A stretch of DNA of 64,000 bases from Nocardia amikacinitolerans NBRC 108937 (GTDB taxonomy: Bacteria > Actinomycetota > Actinomycetes > Mycobacteriales > Mycobacteriaceae): positions 124,001-188,000 of the forward strand of contig NZ_BDAU01000004.1 of NCBI RefSeq assembly GCF_001612615.1, written 5' to 3'. The position numbers were made by a program, and so were the translations under genes. The notes under the pieces are model-generated. The model was not told where the DNA came from and did not search any database. It saw only the letters and a program-made list of their open reading frames with translations. Of this stretch, positions 9,135 to 18,058 are shown piece after piece. Within the stretch, counting starts at the first letter, position 1, and each line of letters starts with the position of its first letter.

Positions 9135-9740
9135 ATGACCATCGAAACCGAAGATCGAACCGACCAGGCATCGGAAACACAAGCGCGTGACCTCCCCGCG
9201 GAGCTCGGGCGCACATCGGGCACCGTCTCGATACGGCTGTCTGCCATCACCATCGGCGTCGCGCTGATCGGATTGGTCGTGGCTACGGGCGTTTTCGCCG
9301 CATTGTGGATGTCGGCGCGCAGTGAGCTCAGCGACCGCGACGCGTCCGCCGCCGGGTACCGTCATGCCGAGCAGGTTGCCACCGACTATGCGGTCGGCGC
9401 CTCCACCATAAATTTTCAGGACTACAACGCCTGGATCGGCAAGCTGAAGGCGAACACGAGCCCGCAACTGGCGAACAAGTTCGACGCCACCGCACCGAAA
9501 CTGCAGGAAATCCTGGTGCCGTTGAAGTGGTCTTCGACCGCCGCCCCGATCAATGCGATCGTCACCTCCGAGAACGGCGGCGTCTACAAGGTGAACGTCT
9601 TCCTCAACGTCAACTCCACCAACGCTCAGACTCCCGACGGCGGCCAAACGACGGTGACGTACAACGTCACCGTCGATTCGGGGGCGGGATGGAAGATCAC
9701 CGATGTCGGCGGAATGGACGGCGCTCTCCCACTGAAATGA
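9135..9740 (+). CDS. Mce-associated membrane protein
   Basis: This 201-aa protein has a cytoplasmic N-terminus, one transmembrane helix (IGVALIGLVVATGVFAALWM) and an extracytoplasmic domain resembling the Mce-associated (Mam) proteins that follow mce operons and help stabilise the complexes. A strong AAGGAG site at 9122-9127 precedes the ATG. It is the last gene of the operon and converges with the SRPBCC gene on the other strand. Confidence 0.82.
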   Translation: MTIETEDRTDQASETQARDLPAELGRTSGTVSIRLSAITIGVALIGLVVATGVFAALWMSARSELSDRDASAAGYRHAEQVATDYAVGASTINFQDYNAWIGKLKANTSPQLANKFDATAPKLQEILVPLKWSSTAAPINAIVTSENGGVYKVNVFLNVNSTNAQTPDGGQTTVTYNVTVDSGAGWKITDVGGMDGALPLK

Positions 9741-9761
9741 TCCTGGGCTCGTTCATCGGCG

Positions 9762-10193
9762 TCAGGCGACCAGGCCCTGGACCTTCTTCAGCGATTTGTC
9801 GAGGGCGCCGACGAGCGAGTTCTTGAACACCCCGCCCATCGGGCCGTCGATCATGCCGCCATCGATGCTGGCCGTGACGTCGACGGTGGTGGTGGCGGCT
9901 TCGTCCCGCAGACTGATGGCGAGTGCCAATTTGACGCCGGCCCTGGTGGTTCCTCCCATGGTGAGCGCTCGTGGCGCGTCGACGTTCTCGAAAGTCCAGT
10001 CGATGGTGACCGGCATATTCATCACGCTCGCGCTCGCGGTGGCGGTAACCCCGCTGGCGAGCTGGGCAGGCACGGCGCTCTTCCACGACTTGTGAATCAC
10101 CAGCCAATCGCCCCAGCGCGACGGATCGCCGATGACCTTCCAGACCTCATCGGGGCTGGCCTGGTAACGGGCGCTGGTTTGCACGGTACGCAT
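9762..10193 (-). CDS. SRPBCC-fold (polyketide cyclase/START-like) protein
   Basis: This 143-aa protein starts with the typical SRPBCC pattern (ARYQASPDEVWKVIGDPSRW) and ends in a long amphipathic helix. The fold forms a deep hydrophobic pocket used for lipid or aromatic ligand binding or as cyclase/hydrolase. It is a single-gene unit with an AGGAGA ribosome-binding site and the shared operator 33 bp upstream of its start, so it probably belongs to the same regulon as the mce operon and may handle the imported substrate (inference). Confidence 0.8.
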   Translation of the reverse strand: MRTVQTSARYQASPDEVWKVIGDPSRWGDWLVIHKSWKSAVPAQLASGVTATASASVMNMPVTIDWTFENVDAPRALTMGGTTRAGVKLALAISLRDEAATTTVDVTASIDGGMIDGPMGGVFKNSLVGALDKSLKKVQGLVA

Positions 10194-10225
10194 GAGACTC
10201 TCCTGGCTTCGGAATTCGATAATAC

Positions 10226-10240
10226 GGCTACAGTGTATCC
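10226..10240 (-). promoter_or_regulatory. TetR-type operator before the SRPBCC gene
   Basis: On the minus strand this reads GGATACACTGTAGCC, matching GG-NN-ACA-N-TGT-NN-CC exactly. It overlaps the stop codon of the upstream tetR gene and lies 33-47 bp before the SRPBCC start codon. Unlike three other copies it lacks a good TTGAC box 17 bp before the putative -10 (TACACT). Confidence 0.65.
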
Positions 10241-10941
10241 GAATTAGGATGGCCTGCGCCACAACGGAGCGGCGCGAGCCCGGCGACCAGCAGTCGCAGG
10301 CCGAAGTGGAATTCGCTTTCCAGGGTCTGTGTCGGCAGGTGATCGGCGACGGCGATCGTGGCAGGGAACTGTCCAGGATCGAGTTGGCGATAGAGGGTCG
10401 TGAGAGTTGCGGGGGCGATGGTGGCGGCGGTGCTGTGGCCATGTAGCTGTGCGGCGAAGCCGATGGCGTAGCGGGCGATCGTCGCGTAGGCGAGGGCCGC
10501 GGATTTCGGCGAAAACCCGTGGGCGAGCAGCATTGCCAGGACCCGCTCGCGCAGGGCCAGCGAATGGGGCCCGATCGGCACCTGCGCGATGAGCAGTGGC
10601 GCGATCCCGGGATGGCGGTGCAGGACCGAGAAGATCGCCTCGGCGGCCGCGATGCAGGCGCGCTGCCAGTCATCGCCGATCTCGTCGTCGGCGATGTCGA
10701 CCTCACCGAGCACCCAGTCGACCGTATGGGCGATGAGCTCCGCGCGATTGGCGACTGCTCGGTAGAGCACCGCGGTGCCGGTGTCGAGTCGGTGGGCGAG
10801 TGTGCGCATCGATAGTGCGTCGACTCCCTGCTCGTCGACGATGTGCAGCGCGGTCGTGACAATCCGGTCGAAGGGGACTCGTGGGCGGCCGGGGGAGCGT
10901 CGCGCCGTCGTTTCGGCGGCGTCTGAATCTGCAGTGGTCAC
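10228..10941 (-). CDS. TetR-family transcriptional regulator
   Basis: This 237-aa protein has an N-terminal GRP-type arm (RRSPGRPRVPFDRIV), a helix-turn-helix (about residues 20-65, MRTLAHRLDTGTAVLYRAVA) and a C-terminal region of the TetR_C_1 type. It is divergent from the alpha/beta-hydrolase operon; two copies of the shared palindrome (10991-11005 and 11034-11048) lie between them, so it is the best candidate for the regulator of the hydrolase operon and perhaps of the whole regulon. The start is GTG. Confidence 0.87.
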   Translation of the reverse strand: MTTADSDAAETTARRSPGRPRVPFDRIVTTALHIVDEQGVDALSMRTLAHRLDTGTAVLYRAVANRAELIAHTVDWVLGEVDIADDEIGDDWQRACIAAAEAIFSVLHRHPGIAPLLIAQVPIGPHSLALRERVLAMLLAHGFSPKSAALAYATIARYAIGFAAQLHGHSTAATIAPATLTTLYRQLDPGQFPATIAVADHLPTQTLESEFHFGLRLLVAGLAPLRCGAGHPNSDTL

Positions 10942-10990
10942 ACATGCGTCCTTCGGTCGTCGACTGTGCTGGACACGTGATCATAATATC

Positions 10991-11048
10991 GGTCACATCG
11001 TTGCCGGTATCGCTTGACCTGGCGACATATATCGGCAACACTGTAACC
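10991..11048 (+). promoter_or_regulatory. divergent promoter with two TetR-type operators
   Basis: Operator 1, GGTCACATCGTTGCC (10991-11005), deviates at one conserved base; operator 2, GGCAACACTGTAACC (11034-11048), matches fully. TTGACC (11014-11019), 17 bp, AACACT (11037-11042) forms the forward promoter with operator 2 over the -10 box. The hydrolase ATG at 11052 follows 3 bp after operator 2, implying a leaderless mRNA as for the tetR-mce operon. Confidence 0.7.
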
Positions 11049-11051
11049 ACT

Positions 11052-11900
11052 ATGAGTAGACGAGCAGCTGAGGATTACATCGACCTCGATTCGCGCTTCG
11101 CGATCGTCGAGGGCCGCAACATCCACTACAAGCGTGCTGGGACCGGATCCCCGGTACTGCTCCTGCACGGCAGCGGATCCTCGCTGCACTGCTTCGACCA
11201 GGTGGCCGCGGGCTTGCCCGCATTCGACGTGATCCGGCTCGACCTGCCCGGCTTCGGTCTCACCGGGCCGCGCGGCGATCGGGACTACCGCATCGCGGCA
11301 TTCACCAAGACGATCGCCGCTTTCCTCGACGCCATCGGGGTCGCCAAGGTTTCGGTGGTGGGCAATTCCCTGGGCGGCAATATCGCCTGGAATTTCGCGC
11401 TGGACTACGCGCATCGGGTGGACAGGCTGGTTTTGATCAATGCCACCGGCTACCCGGGCAAGTCGCTGCCGCTGGCGCTGCGCTTGGCCCGCAACCCGAT
11501 CGGGCGCGTGCTGATCCGGCGCCTGTCGTCGCGATCGGCGACCGAACGCAATCTGCGCTCGGCCGTGGGCTCACGTAAATCGGTGGTAGACGACGCGATG
11601 GTCGATCGGGCCTACGCGATGCTGACCCGGCCGGGCAACCAGCAGGCGTTCATCGACTTCGCCAACACCGAACAGATCGATCGCACCGCCGAGATCCCGG
11701 CCATCGGGGCGCCCACGCTGGTGCTGCGTAGCGCCTCGGTGGACGGACAATATTTCAGCCGTGATATCACCGGCAGCCTCGAACGCGTGCATCCCAGTGG
11801 CGGTCACCTACTGCCCGACGAGGATCCGGAATGGGTGGCGAGTGCGCTATTGGACTTTCTGACTGTCGGGACGGCCGCGCCGAAAAGGAGCCAACGATGA
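11052..11900 (+). CDS. alpha/beta hydrolase, MhpC-like, first of the operon
   Basis: This 282-aa alpha/beta hydrolase has the oxyanion motif HGSGSS (residues 39-44), the nucleophile elbow GNSLGG with Ser106, and a catalytic His in GGHLLPDEDPE near the C-terminus. The closest broad relatives are C-C bond hydrolases of aromatic meta-cleavage pathways (MhpC/BphD/HsaD type) and esterases; the exact substrate cannot be told. ATG 11052 is chosen because the operator and promoter end just before it. It overlaps the next hydrolase by 4 nt. Confidence 0.85.
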   Translation: MSRRAAEDYIDLDSRFAIVEGRNIHYKRAGTGSPVLLLHGSGSSLHCFDQVAAGLPAFDVIRLDLPGFGLTGPRGDRDYRIAAFTKTIAAFLDAIGVAKVSVVGNSLGGNIAWNFALDYAHRVDRLVLINATGYPGKSLPLALRLARNPIGRVLIRRLSSRSATERNLRSAVGSRKSVVDDAMVDRAYAMLTRPGNQQAFIDFANTEQIDRTAEIPAIGAPTLVLRSASVDGQYFSRDITGSLERVHPSGGHLLPDEDPEWVASALLDFLTVGTAAPKRSQR

Positions 11901-12793
11901 AGTATTTCGTGGTACGCGGCGAAACCCGCCACCTTGATCAGCTCACCCGTGCGGAACTGCGCGGCGAATTCCTCGAATGCAGCGCCGGGATCACCCATTA
12001 CGAGATGACCGGGCCCGAAGGCGGCGAGGTGGTGGTCTTCGCGGGCAGCCTGACCACCCCACTATTCTATTGGGATCAGCTGGTGAGCCGCCTGCATTCG
12101 CGTGGGTTCCGGACCCTCACCTACAGTCCCTACGGCCGCGGTTATTCCGACCGTGTGCAGGCTACCTACGACGAAGCCCTGATGGTGGGGCAACTCGCGG
12201 ACCTGACCCATCGCCTGGATCTGGCCGAACCTTTCCACGTTGTCGGAGCGTCGATGGGCGCTTTGGTAGCAATGGCTTTCGCCCAGCAGCACACCGCCCG
12301 GATCGCCACCTTGACGTTGGCCGGTCCCGCCGGGCTGCAGCCCGCACCGTTCGTCGCCGCCGTGCTGCGCAACAAGACAGCGGGCACCTTCCTGGCGAAG
12401 CAGCTGGGCAGCAAGATGCTCGACCGGCATCTGTCCCACAACGTCCGCGATCCCGAACGATCCGCGGCGCTCACGGCGATGGTGCGCGAGGCCTACCAGT
12501 TCGAAGGATCGATCTACGCCCTGTCCGCCACGATCGCCGACTTCCCGCTGGGCGGACGGCAAGAGCTCTACCGGCGGACCGGACGCTTGCCGATCCCGAA
12601 GTTGTTGCTGTGGGGTGATGAAGACGCGGTCACCCCGATCACGAGCTTCGACGAGGTGACTGCGCTGCTGGCCCCGACCGAGTCGCACATCCTCTCGCCG
12701 TGCGGGCACATGGTCCCCTTCGAGGAACCCGCCGAGATGGGCCTGCGGTTCCACGCGTTCGTCGATGCGGCACGGGAAGAGATGTCACGATGA
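11897..12793 (+). CDS. alpha/beta hydrolase, second of the operon
   Basis: This 298-aa alpha/beta hydrolase is only distantly similar to its upstream neighbour. The nucleophile elbow is GASMGA with Ser119; the catalytic His lies in CGHMVPFEEP near the end; Asp is expected in LLLWGDEDAV. The usual HG oxyanion motif is replaced by FAGSL (residues 48-52), which is atypical. An AAGGAG site at 11884-11889 precedes the ATG. Two hydrolases in tandem suggest two hydrolytic steps, such as ester or lactone opening and C-C cleavage (inference). Confidence 0.83.
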   Translation: MKYFVVRGETRHLDQLTRAELRGEFLECSAGITHYEMTGPEGGEVVVFAGSLTTPLFYWDQLVSRLHSRGFRTLTYSPYGRGYSDRVQATYDEALMVGQLADLTHRLDLAEPFHVVGASMGALVAMAFAQQHTARIATLTLAGPAGLQPAPFVAAVLRNKTAGTFLAKQLGSKMLDRHLSHNVRDPERSAALTAMVREAYQFEGSIYALSATIADFPLGGRQELYRRTGRLPIPKLLLWGDEDAVTPITSFDEVTALLAPTESHILSPCGHMVPFEEPAEMGLRFHAFVDAAREEMSR

Positions 12794-14364
12794 AGACCAA
12801 GCCGAACACCGAAACAGTTGACGTGCTCATCGTCGGGGCCGGGCCGACCGGCACCGCGTTGGCGATCGACCTGACCCGCCGTGGCGCTGCGGTGCGGGTT
12901 ATCGATAAGGCCGCCAACTCATTCGACGGATCGCGCGCCAAGGGAGTCCAGCCGCGCAGCCTCGAGGTCCTCGAAGACCTCGGCGTACTGGACGACATCC
13001 TGGCCGGGGGCGGAATCTATCCGCCCCTCGGCATTCACGCGGGCCCGCTGACCATTCCGTGGCACATGATGTCCCGCAACGAAACGACCTCCGATGTGCC
13101 GTACCCGAATACGTGGTTGATTCCGCAGTTCCGCACCGACGCGGCACTGCGTGCAGGATTACAGCGCATGGGCGTGGCCGTCGAAACAGAGTGTGAATTC
13201 GTCGGATTCGAGCAGCGTCCGGATGCGGTGCTGGCGAGCGTCGCGGGCCCCGGCGGTGTTGCCGAGATCAGCGCTCGCTACCTGGTCGGCGCCGACGGTG
13301 GCGGCAGCATGGTCCGCAAAGCCGCGGACATCGGCTTCGAGGGCTCGACCGACGAAGCCGATCGAATGGTCATCGTCGACGCCGTGGTCGACGGGCTTTC
13401 CCGAGACTACTGGCATGTATGGCCGCGACCCGGTGGCCGATTCGCCGGCGCGTGCCCGCTGCCGCACTCCGATCGGTTCCAGGTGATGATTCGCCTGAAC
13501 CTCGGGGAGGAGCCGGCTCTCGACGAGGAGAGCCTGAACGCGCGCTTCCGTAAGCAGACCGGCGACAAGAAGCTGCGCCTGTCGGATATCGGCTGGAAGT
13601 CGGTGTTCCGCCCCAACATTCGTCTCGCGGAGCGCTATCGTTCGGGTCGGGTGTTCATCGCAGGCGACGCCGCCCACGTGCATCCGCCCGCGGGTGCTCA
13701 AGGGCTCAACACCGGTCTGCAGGATGCCTACAACCTTGGCTGGAAACTCGGCCAGGTGCTTGCGGGCGCGCCGGAGGCGCTGCTGGACACCTATGAGGCC
13801 GAGCGGCAACCGATCGCCGCCAGGGTCTTGGGTTTGGCGACCAAGAAGTACGATGGCTTCGCCAAGCTCGACCCATCGTCGATCAAGCGCGGTGACGATG
13901 AACGCCAGCTCGGCCTGCACTACCGGGCAGGACCACTGGTGCCGTCCGGAGCTGAACAGACCACGACGCTGCACGTCGGCGACCGCGCCCCGGACGCGAA
14001 ACTGCTGGACGCCAATGGGGGAGCGCGACGCCTTTTCGAACTCTTCAGCGGAGCGCACTTCACCGCGATCGCCTACGGACGCGCGGCGGCCGAAGAACTG
14101 GCAGTGCTGCCGTGGCCGACGGCAGGCGCAGGACTGAAGAAGATCGCCGTCGATGCCGGGGAACACCCGAATGCCGATGTGGTGCTTGCCGATATCGCCG
14201 ATTCCTTCGCCCGGACATACGGCGTCTCCGACTCCACCTTGCTGTTGATCCGCCCCGATGGCTACCTCTCCTCCATCGTCACCACCGACATGGGCCGGAC
14301 TGTCAGCGCACAGGCCGCCCCGATGTCTCCCGCCGTCGACATTCCTGCGGTGCCCAACTCCTGA
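12790..14364 (+). CDS. class A FAD-dependent aromatic monooxygenase
   Basis: This 524-aa flavoprotein of the PheA/TfdB/MhpA type has an N-terminal GAGPTG FAD-binding motif (about residues 16-21), the DG motif GADGGGS, the GD motif RVFIAGDAAHVHPPAGAQGL, and a C-terminal thioredoxin-like domain. Such enzymes use NAD(P)H and O2 to hydroxylate phenolic or related rings. The ATG at 12790 overlaps the preceding stop (ATGA). It is distinct from the monooxygenase fused to YceI at 24172-26322, so the region encodes two FAD monooxygenases. Confidence 0.9.
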   Translation: MKTKPNTETVDVLIVGAGPTGTALAIDLTRRGAAVRVIDKAANSFDGSRAKGVQPRSLEVLEDLGVLDDILAGGGIYPPLGIHAGPLTIPWHMMSRNETTSDVPYPNTWLIPQFRTDAALRAGLQRMGVAVETECEFVGFEQRPDAVLASVAGPGGVAEISARYLVGADGGGSMVRKAADIGFEGSTDEADRMVIVDAVVDGLSRDYWHVWPRPGGRFAGACPLPHSDRFQVMIRLNLGEEPALDEESLNARFRKQTGDKKLRLSDIGWKSVFRPNIRLAERYRSGRVFIAGDAAHVHPPAGAQGLNTGLQDAYNLGWKLGQVLAGAPEALLDTYEAERQPIAARVLGLATKKYDGFAKLDPSSIKRGDDERQLGLHYRAGPLVPSGAEQTTTLHVGDRAPDAKLLDANGGARRLFELFSGAHFTAIAYGRAAAEELAVLPWPTAGAGLKKIAVDAGEHPNADVVLADIADSFARTYGVSDSTLLLIRPDGYLSSIVTTDMGRTVSAQAAPMSPAVDIPAVPNS

Positions 14365-14377
14365 GGTCGTCCTTGCA

Positions 14378-14623
14378 ATGTTGTGGCATCTGACCGTCGA
14401 TTTCGGCCTCGGTTCCCCATTGCATTTCCTTGCCTCCTACGACGCTGCCATCACCTTCGCGCGGGAAGCCGTCGAGGGTGGCTGGGCTCGGTCCGTCGCG
14501 GTCGACGATCGCGTGGACCAGAGCTATCCGGCCATGCCGTGCCAAGGCCTGTTCTCTGGGCCGTGCCTGCCGGTTTCCGCGCACATCCCGAATTTCACCA
14601 GAAAGGTCGCAGATGCCCCCTGA
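14378..14623 (+). CDS. hypothetical small protein between monooxygenase and dehydrogenase genes
   Basis: An 81-aa frame begins at ATG 14378 and overlaps the start of the dehydrogenase gene. It reads MLWHLTVDFGLGSPLHFLAS and shows normal codon bias but no motif I recognise, and there is no clear ribosome-binding site. It may be a small real protein, a gene remnant, or a chance frame filling a 248-bp gap. Confidence 0.3.
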   Translation: MLWHLTVDFGLGSPLHFLASYDAAITFAREAVEGGWARSVAVDDRVDQSYPAMPCQGLFSGPCLPVSAHIPNFTRKVADAP

Positions 14624-15704
14624 GACGATGTTGGCCGCCGTACTCGGCGAACCGGGAGCGATCACCACGACACGGCTGCCCGTCCCCGAAGTCGGCCCGG
14701 ACGATGTCCTGGTTCAGGTCCGCCGCGCGTCGCTGTGCGGTTCGGACCTCAAGATTCGCAGTCATAAGTTCTTCGGCGGCGACGGGCCGCCTTCGGAGAC
14801 CTTTGTCCCCGGACATGAATACGCCGGTGTGGTGGTCGCGGTGGGCAGCAGCGTCGACGAGTTCGCGGTCGGCGATCGAGTCGTGACCGAGGCGCATCGA
14901 GGCTGTATGCGCTGCGTCAACTGTCTGTCGGGGTCCTATACCGATTGCCTGAACTACGGGAATCGGCACAAAGGACATCGAACGCAGGGCATGACGGTCA
15001 ACGGCGGATTCGCCGAATATGTCGTCAACCACGTGTCCACGCTGCATCTGCTGCCGGACGCCGTCGATTTCGACGCGGCTGTCATCCTCTCCACCGTCGG
15101 CACGGTCATGCACGCCTTCGATGCCCTCGGTTCGCTCATTGTCGGCGCGAGCGTCGCCGTGATCGGTCCCGGCCCTATCGGACTGCTGGCTGTCCAGGTC
15201 GCACGCCAACTCGGAGCCGAACCCGTTGCCCTGATCGGCACTCGGGCCAGCCGATTGGACCTCGGAAAACAGTTCGGCGCCGACCTGGTGCTCAATTCGC
15301 GCACCGAAGATCCCGTCGCCGCCGTGCGCGATCTCACCGGCGGGCGCGGCGCCGACATCGTCCTCGAGTGTTCCGGCGCCGCGCCGGCGGTCGATCAAGC
15401 GATCCGGATGGCCAAACGGTCCGGAAAGGTCGTGCTGGTGGGCTTTTTCGAACAGCCGGTGACGGCGGACCTCAATCGTGCCGTCATGAACGGCATATCG
15501 CTGCAAACGGTCCGCGGCGAAGGGACCGGATCCGTGGCTCGGGCCGTCTCCCTGGCAAGCCGGGGGAGACTGGACGCCAATGCACTGGTGACACACCATT
15601 TCCCGCTCGAAGACATCGGTGAAGCGTTCGACACCTACGCCGAACGCCGTGGCGATGCCATCAAGGTGATGCTGGATGTGTCCGACGACCCGCAAGCGCC
15701 ATGA
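14613..15704 (+). CDS. zinc-dependent medium-chain dehydrogenase
   Basis: This 363-aa MDR-family enzyme has catalytic-zinc ligands in SLCGSD and GHEYAG, structural-zinc cysteines in CMRCVNCLSGSYTDC, and a Rossmann motif GPGPIG. It resembles threonine/sorbitol dehydrogenases and would oxidise an alcohol to aldehyde or ketone with NAD(P)+. ATG 14613 has AAAGG upstream. The gene overlaps the DUF3500 gene by 4 nt, tying it to the operon. Confidence 0.87.
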   Translation: MPPETMLAAVLGEPGAITTTRLPVPEVGPDDVLVQVRRASLCGSDLKIRSHKFFGGDGPPSETFVPGHEYAGVVVAVGSSVDEFAVGDRVVTEAHRGCMRCVNCLSGSYTDCLNYGNRHKGHRTQGMTVNGGFAEYVVNHVSTLHLLPDAVDFDAAVILSTVGTVMHAFDALGSLIVGASVAVIGPGPIGLLAVQVARQLGAEPVALIGTRASRLDLGKQFGADLVLNSRTEDPVAAVRDLTGGRGADIVLECSGAAPAVDQAIRMAKRSGKVVLVGFFEQPVTADLNRAVMNGISLQTVRGEGTGSVARAVSLASRGRLDANALVTHHFPLEDIGEAFDTYAERRGDAIKVMLDVSDDPQAP

Positions 15705-16873
15705 TCGGTGAAGCGCATACGACGGTTGCCGAGACCGACCCGCGACGAGCAGTCGCCGCGGCGATGACGGCAGCGGTCACGGCGTGGCTGGACACATTGA
15801 CCGAGGACCAGCGTTCGGCGGCGCTGTTCGATTCGCCGCTGGTCGCCGAAGCCGACGCCGAACGACTGCGGTGGTATTACACTCCGACCGACCACGGCGG
15901 GCTGGCTCTGCGTGAGCAGTCCGCTGCCCAGCAGAGGCTGGCGATGCAGCTGGTCGCCTCCGGGTTGTCCGAGGCCGGATACGCCACCGTCGCCACTGTG
16001 GTCGGTCTGGAGAACGTCCTGGACCAGGTCGAAGGCTGGAAAGCCGATTGGGCCCGGGAACGCGGACGCGACCCAGAGCTGTACTGGCTCAGACTATTCG
16101 GCACGCCGGGCAGCCCGGTGTGGGGTTGGCGCTTCGGTGGTCATCACATCTCGCTCAACTACCTCATCGTCGACGGATGCCTCGTCTCGACGACACCCTG
16201 CTTCCTCGGCGCCGACCCGGCGAGCACCGCGCTTCTGGGTGGCTCGCCGCTACGGCCGCTCGGCGGGATCGAGGATGTCGCACGGAATCTGGCCCGGTCC
16301 TTCACCGCGGAACAGCGCGAACAAGCCCTGCTGCACGAGTCCGCGATCTCCGACATCGTCTCCGGCAACCGGGCTCGAGTGACCAGCGGCGACACCATGA
16401 TGCATATGCAGGACCTGTGGCGCGGCCAGTTCGCCGACCCGGCGCTGAACAAGCTCGTCGACGACATCGATCGGCGTGCGGAAGCGGCGAGCGGATACCG
16501 CGAGGCGGATCACGCGGCACTGGCATTTTCGGTGCCGCCCAAAGGAATCTGCGCACGGAGTCTCGATGCCACGCAACGGAGCGACCTTCGTCGATTGATC
16601 GCGCTGTACACCGGCCGTGCTCCGGCTGCCATGGCAGCTGTACACGCCGCGCGATATGCCTCCGATGCGGTCCTCGACGTCACCTGGTTCGGGTGGGCGG
16701 GAGGTATGGCACTCGATGATCCCCACTACTACCGGATCCAAGGCCCGGACCTGCTCATCGAATACGACAACACCCAGCGTCGGGCCAACCACGCGCACTC
16801 CGTATGGCGGGATCTGTCCGCTGACTTCGGCTTCGACGCCCTCGCCGAGCATCGAAGGCATCACTCCCACTGA
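15701..16873 (+). CDS. DUF3500 family protein
   Basis: This 390-aa protein has the features I associate with DUF3500: an early YTPTDHGGLAL segment, FGGHHISLN in the middle, TTPCFLGADPAS after it, and a C-terminal IQGPDLLIEYDNTQ. The conserved His pairs suggest a metal or small-ligand site, but no function is established to my knowledge. ATG 15701 overlaps the dehydrogenase stop. Its place inside a catabolic operon between a dehydrogenase and an aldolase suggests an enzymatic role on a pathway intermediate (inference). Confidence 0.75.
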   Translation: MIGEAHTTVAETDPRRAVAAAMTAAVTAWLDTLTEDQRSAALFDSPLVAEADAERLRWYYTPTDHGGLALREQSAAQQRLAMQLVASGLSEAGYATVATVVGLENVLDQVEGWKADWARERGRDPELYWLRLFGTPGSPVWGWRFGGHHISLNYLIVDGCLVSTTPCFLGADPASTALLGGSPLRPLGGIEDVARNLARSFTAEQREQALLHESAISDIVSGNRARVTSGDTMMHMQDLWRGQFADPALNKLVDDIDRRAEAASGYREADHAALAFSVPPKGICARSLDATQRSDLRRLIALYTGRAPAAMAAVHAARYASDAVLDVTWFGWAGGMALDDPHYYRIQGPDLLIEYDNTQRRANHAHSVWRDLSADFGFDALAEHRRHHSH

Positions 16874-16898
16874 GAGACCAGACCGCGAAAGAGGCACT

Positions 16899-17693
16899 AT
16901 GAAGGACAACGCGAAGACAAGCCCGGCCGGATTCGCCGAGCGGCTGCGGGCCGGGTCACCGGCCGTGGGTTACTGGGTGGTATGCGACAACCCGGTGGCC
17001 ACCGAACGCATCGCGATGACCGGCTACGACTACGTCTGCATCGACGCACAGCACGGTCTCATCGAATACCGTGGCCTGCTCGCCGGAATCACCGCGATCG
17101 ACGCCGCAGGGGTTGCCGCCCTGGTCCGCGTGCAACTCAACGACCCGTTCTGGATTGCCCAGGCGCTCGATGCGGGCGCCCGCGGCGTCATCGTGCCGAT
17201 GGTCGACACCGCCGCCGAGGCCGAAGCGGCGGTGTCGGCCTGTCGCTTTCCGCCGATCGGCCTGCGCAGCAACGGCGCGCTGCGTGCGGGGTTGCGGATC
17301 GGCCCGTCGCTGGCCGAAGCCAACGCCGAGGTCGCTTGCGTGGTGATGATCGAGACTGCCGCCGGGCTGCGCAATGTCGCCGAGATCGTCGCGGTGCCCG
17401 GAGTCGACGCGCTCTACGTCGGCCCCTCGGACCTGCGCCTCGCCCTCGGCGGCACCAGTCCCACCGACCCCGCGGTCGACGCCGAGTTCGAGGACGCACT
17501 GCGCGTCGTGCTGAAGGCCGCCGCCGCGGCCGGAAAGGCGGTGGGCATCCATTGCCCGGACGGCGCCACCGCCGCGCGCCGCCGCGCCGAGGGCTTCAAC
17601 TACGTCAGCATCGCCAACGATCTGATGCATATAGAGCAGGCTGCCAAGAGCCACCTCGCGCAGGCGACCGACGACCCGGTCCGACCCAGCTGA
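16899..17693 (+). CDS. HpcH/HpaI-type aldolase
   Basis: This 264-aa class II pyruvate aldolase has the general-base/metal region DAQHGLIEY, metal-binding Glu in MIETAAGLRN, and Asp in ALYVGPSDLRLALGG. Enzymes of this family split 4-hydroxy-2-oxoacids into pyruvate (or oxaloacetate-like products) and an aldehyde, typically as the last step of meta-cleavage pathways. GAAAGAGG lies before ATG 16899. It is the last intact gene of the forward operon and implies that the pathway delivers pyruvate. Confidence 0.88.
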   Translation: MKDNAKTSPAGFAERLRAGSPAVGYWVVCDNPVATERIAMTGYDYVCIDAQHGLIEYRGLLAGITAIDAAGVAALVRVQLNDPFWIAQALDAGARGVIVPMVDTAAEAEAAVSACRFPPIGLRSNGALRAGLRIGPSLAEANAEVACVVMIETAAGLRNVAEIVAVPGVDALYVGPSDLRLALGGTSPTDPAVDAEFEDALRVVLKAAAAAGKAVGIHCPDGATAARRRAEGFNYVSIANDLMHIEQAAKSHLAQATDDPVRPS

Positions 17694-17744
17694 TCGCCCG
17701 ACTCGACAGGGACGCAAGACCCCCGACCTCGAGGCCGCTCGGAT

Positions 17745-18026
17745 TGGGACGTATCTGGTGAGCGAGGCGCTCGCTGCCGCCGAACGTCTCACGCAGACAG
17801 GCGTTCCCGCCGATGTCCTCTGCGTCACCAGCCCGGGGCTGCTGTTCCGGGCATTGCAGGCGCGGCCGGCCCTGGACTCCGGCGAAACCTGGATCCGCGA
17901 GCAGCCGGGTGCGCCACGGTGCACTCGGTGTCTCGCGGATCGGGCAGGCCGGTCCCCGACGACGTCTATCGCTATCACGGCATCGACGCCGACAGCATCG
18001 TGCGCGCCGCGCTCGATCTGTTGTGA
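17745..18026 (+). pseudogene. remnant of a transketolase/pyruvate dehydrogenase E1-like C-terminus
   Basis: One frame reads YLVSEALAAAERLTQTGVPA then DVLCVTSPGLLFRALQARPA, typical of the C-terminal domain of PDH E1/transketolase-like proteins. Homology then jumps to LGVSRIGQAG and, after a frame change near 17955, to DDVYRYHGIDADSIVRAALD ending LL-stop at 18026. The usual intervening segment is missing. The gene has therefore lost its front, an internal segment and its frame. Confidence 0.6.
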
Positions 18027-18058
18027 ACCTCGCGCCCGCTCGCATGAGCTTCGAGCCT

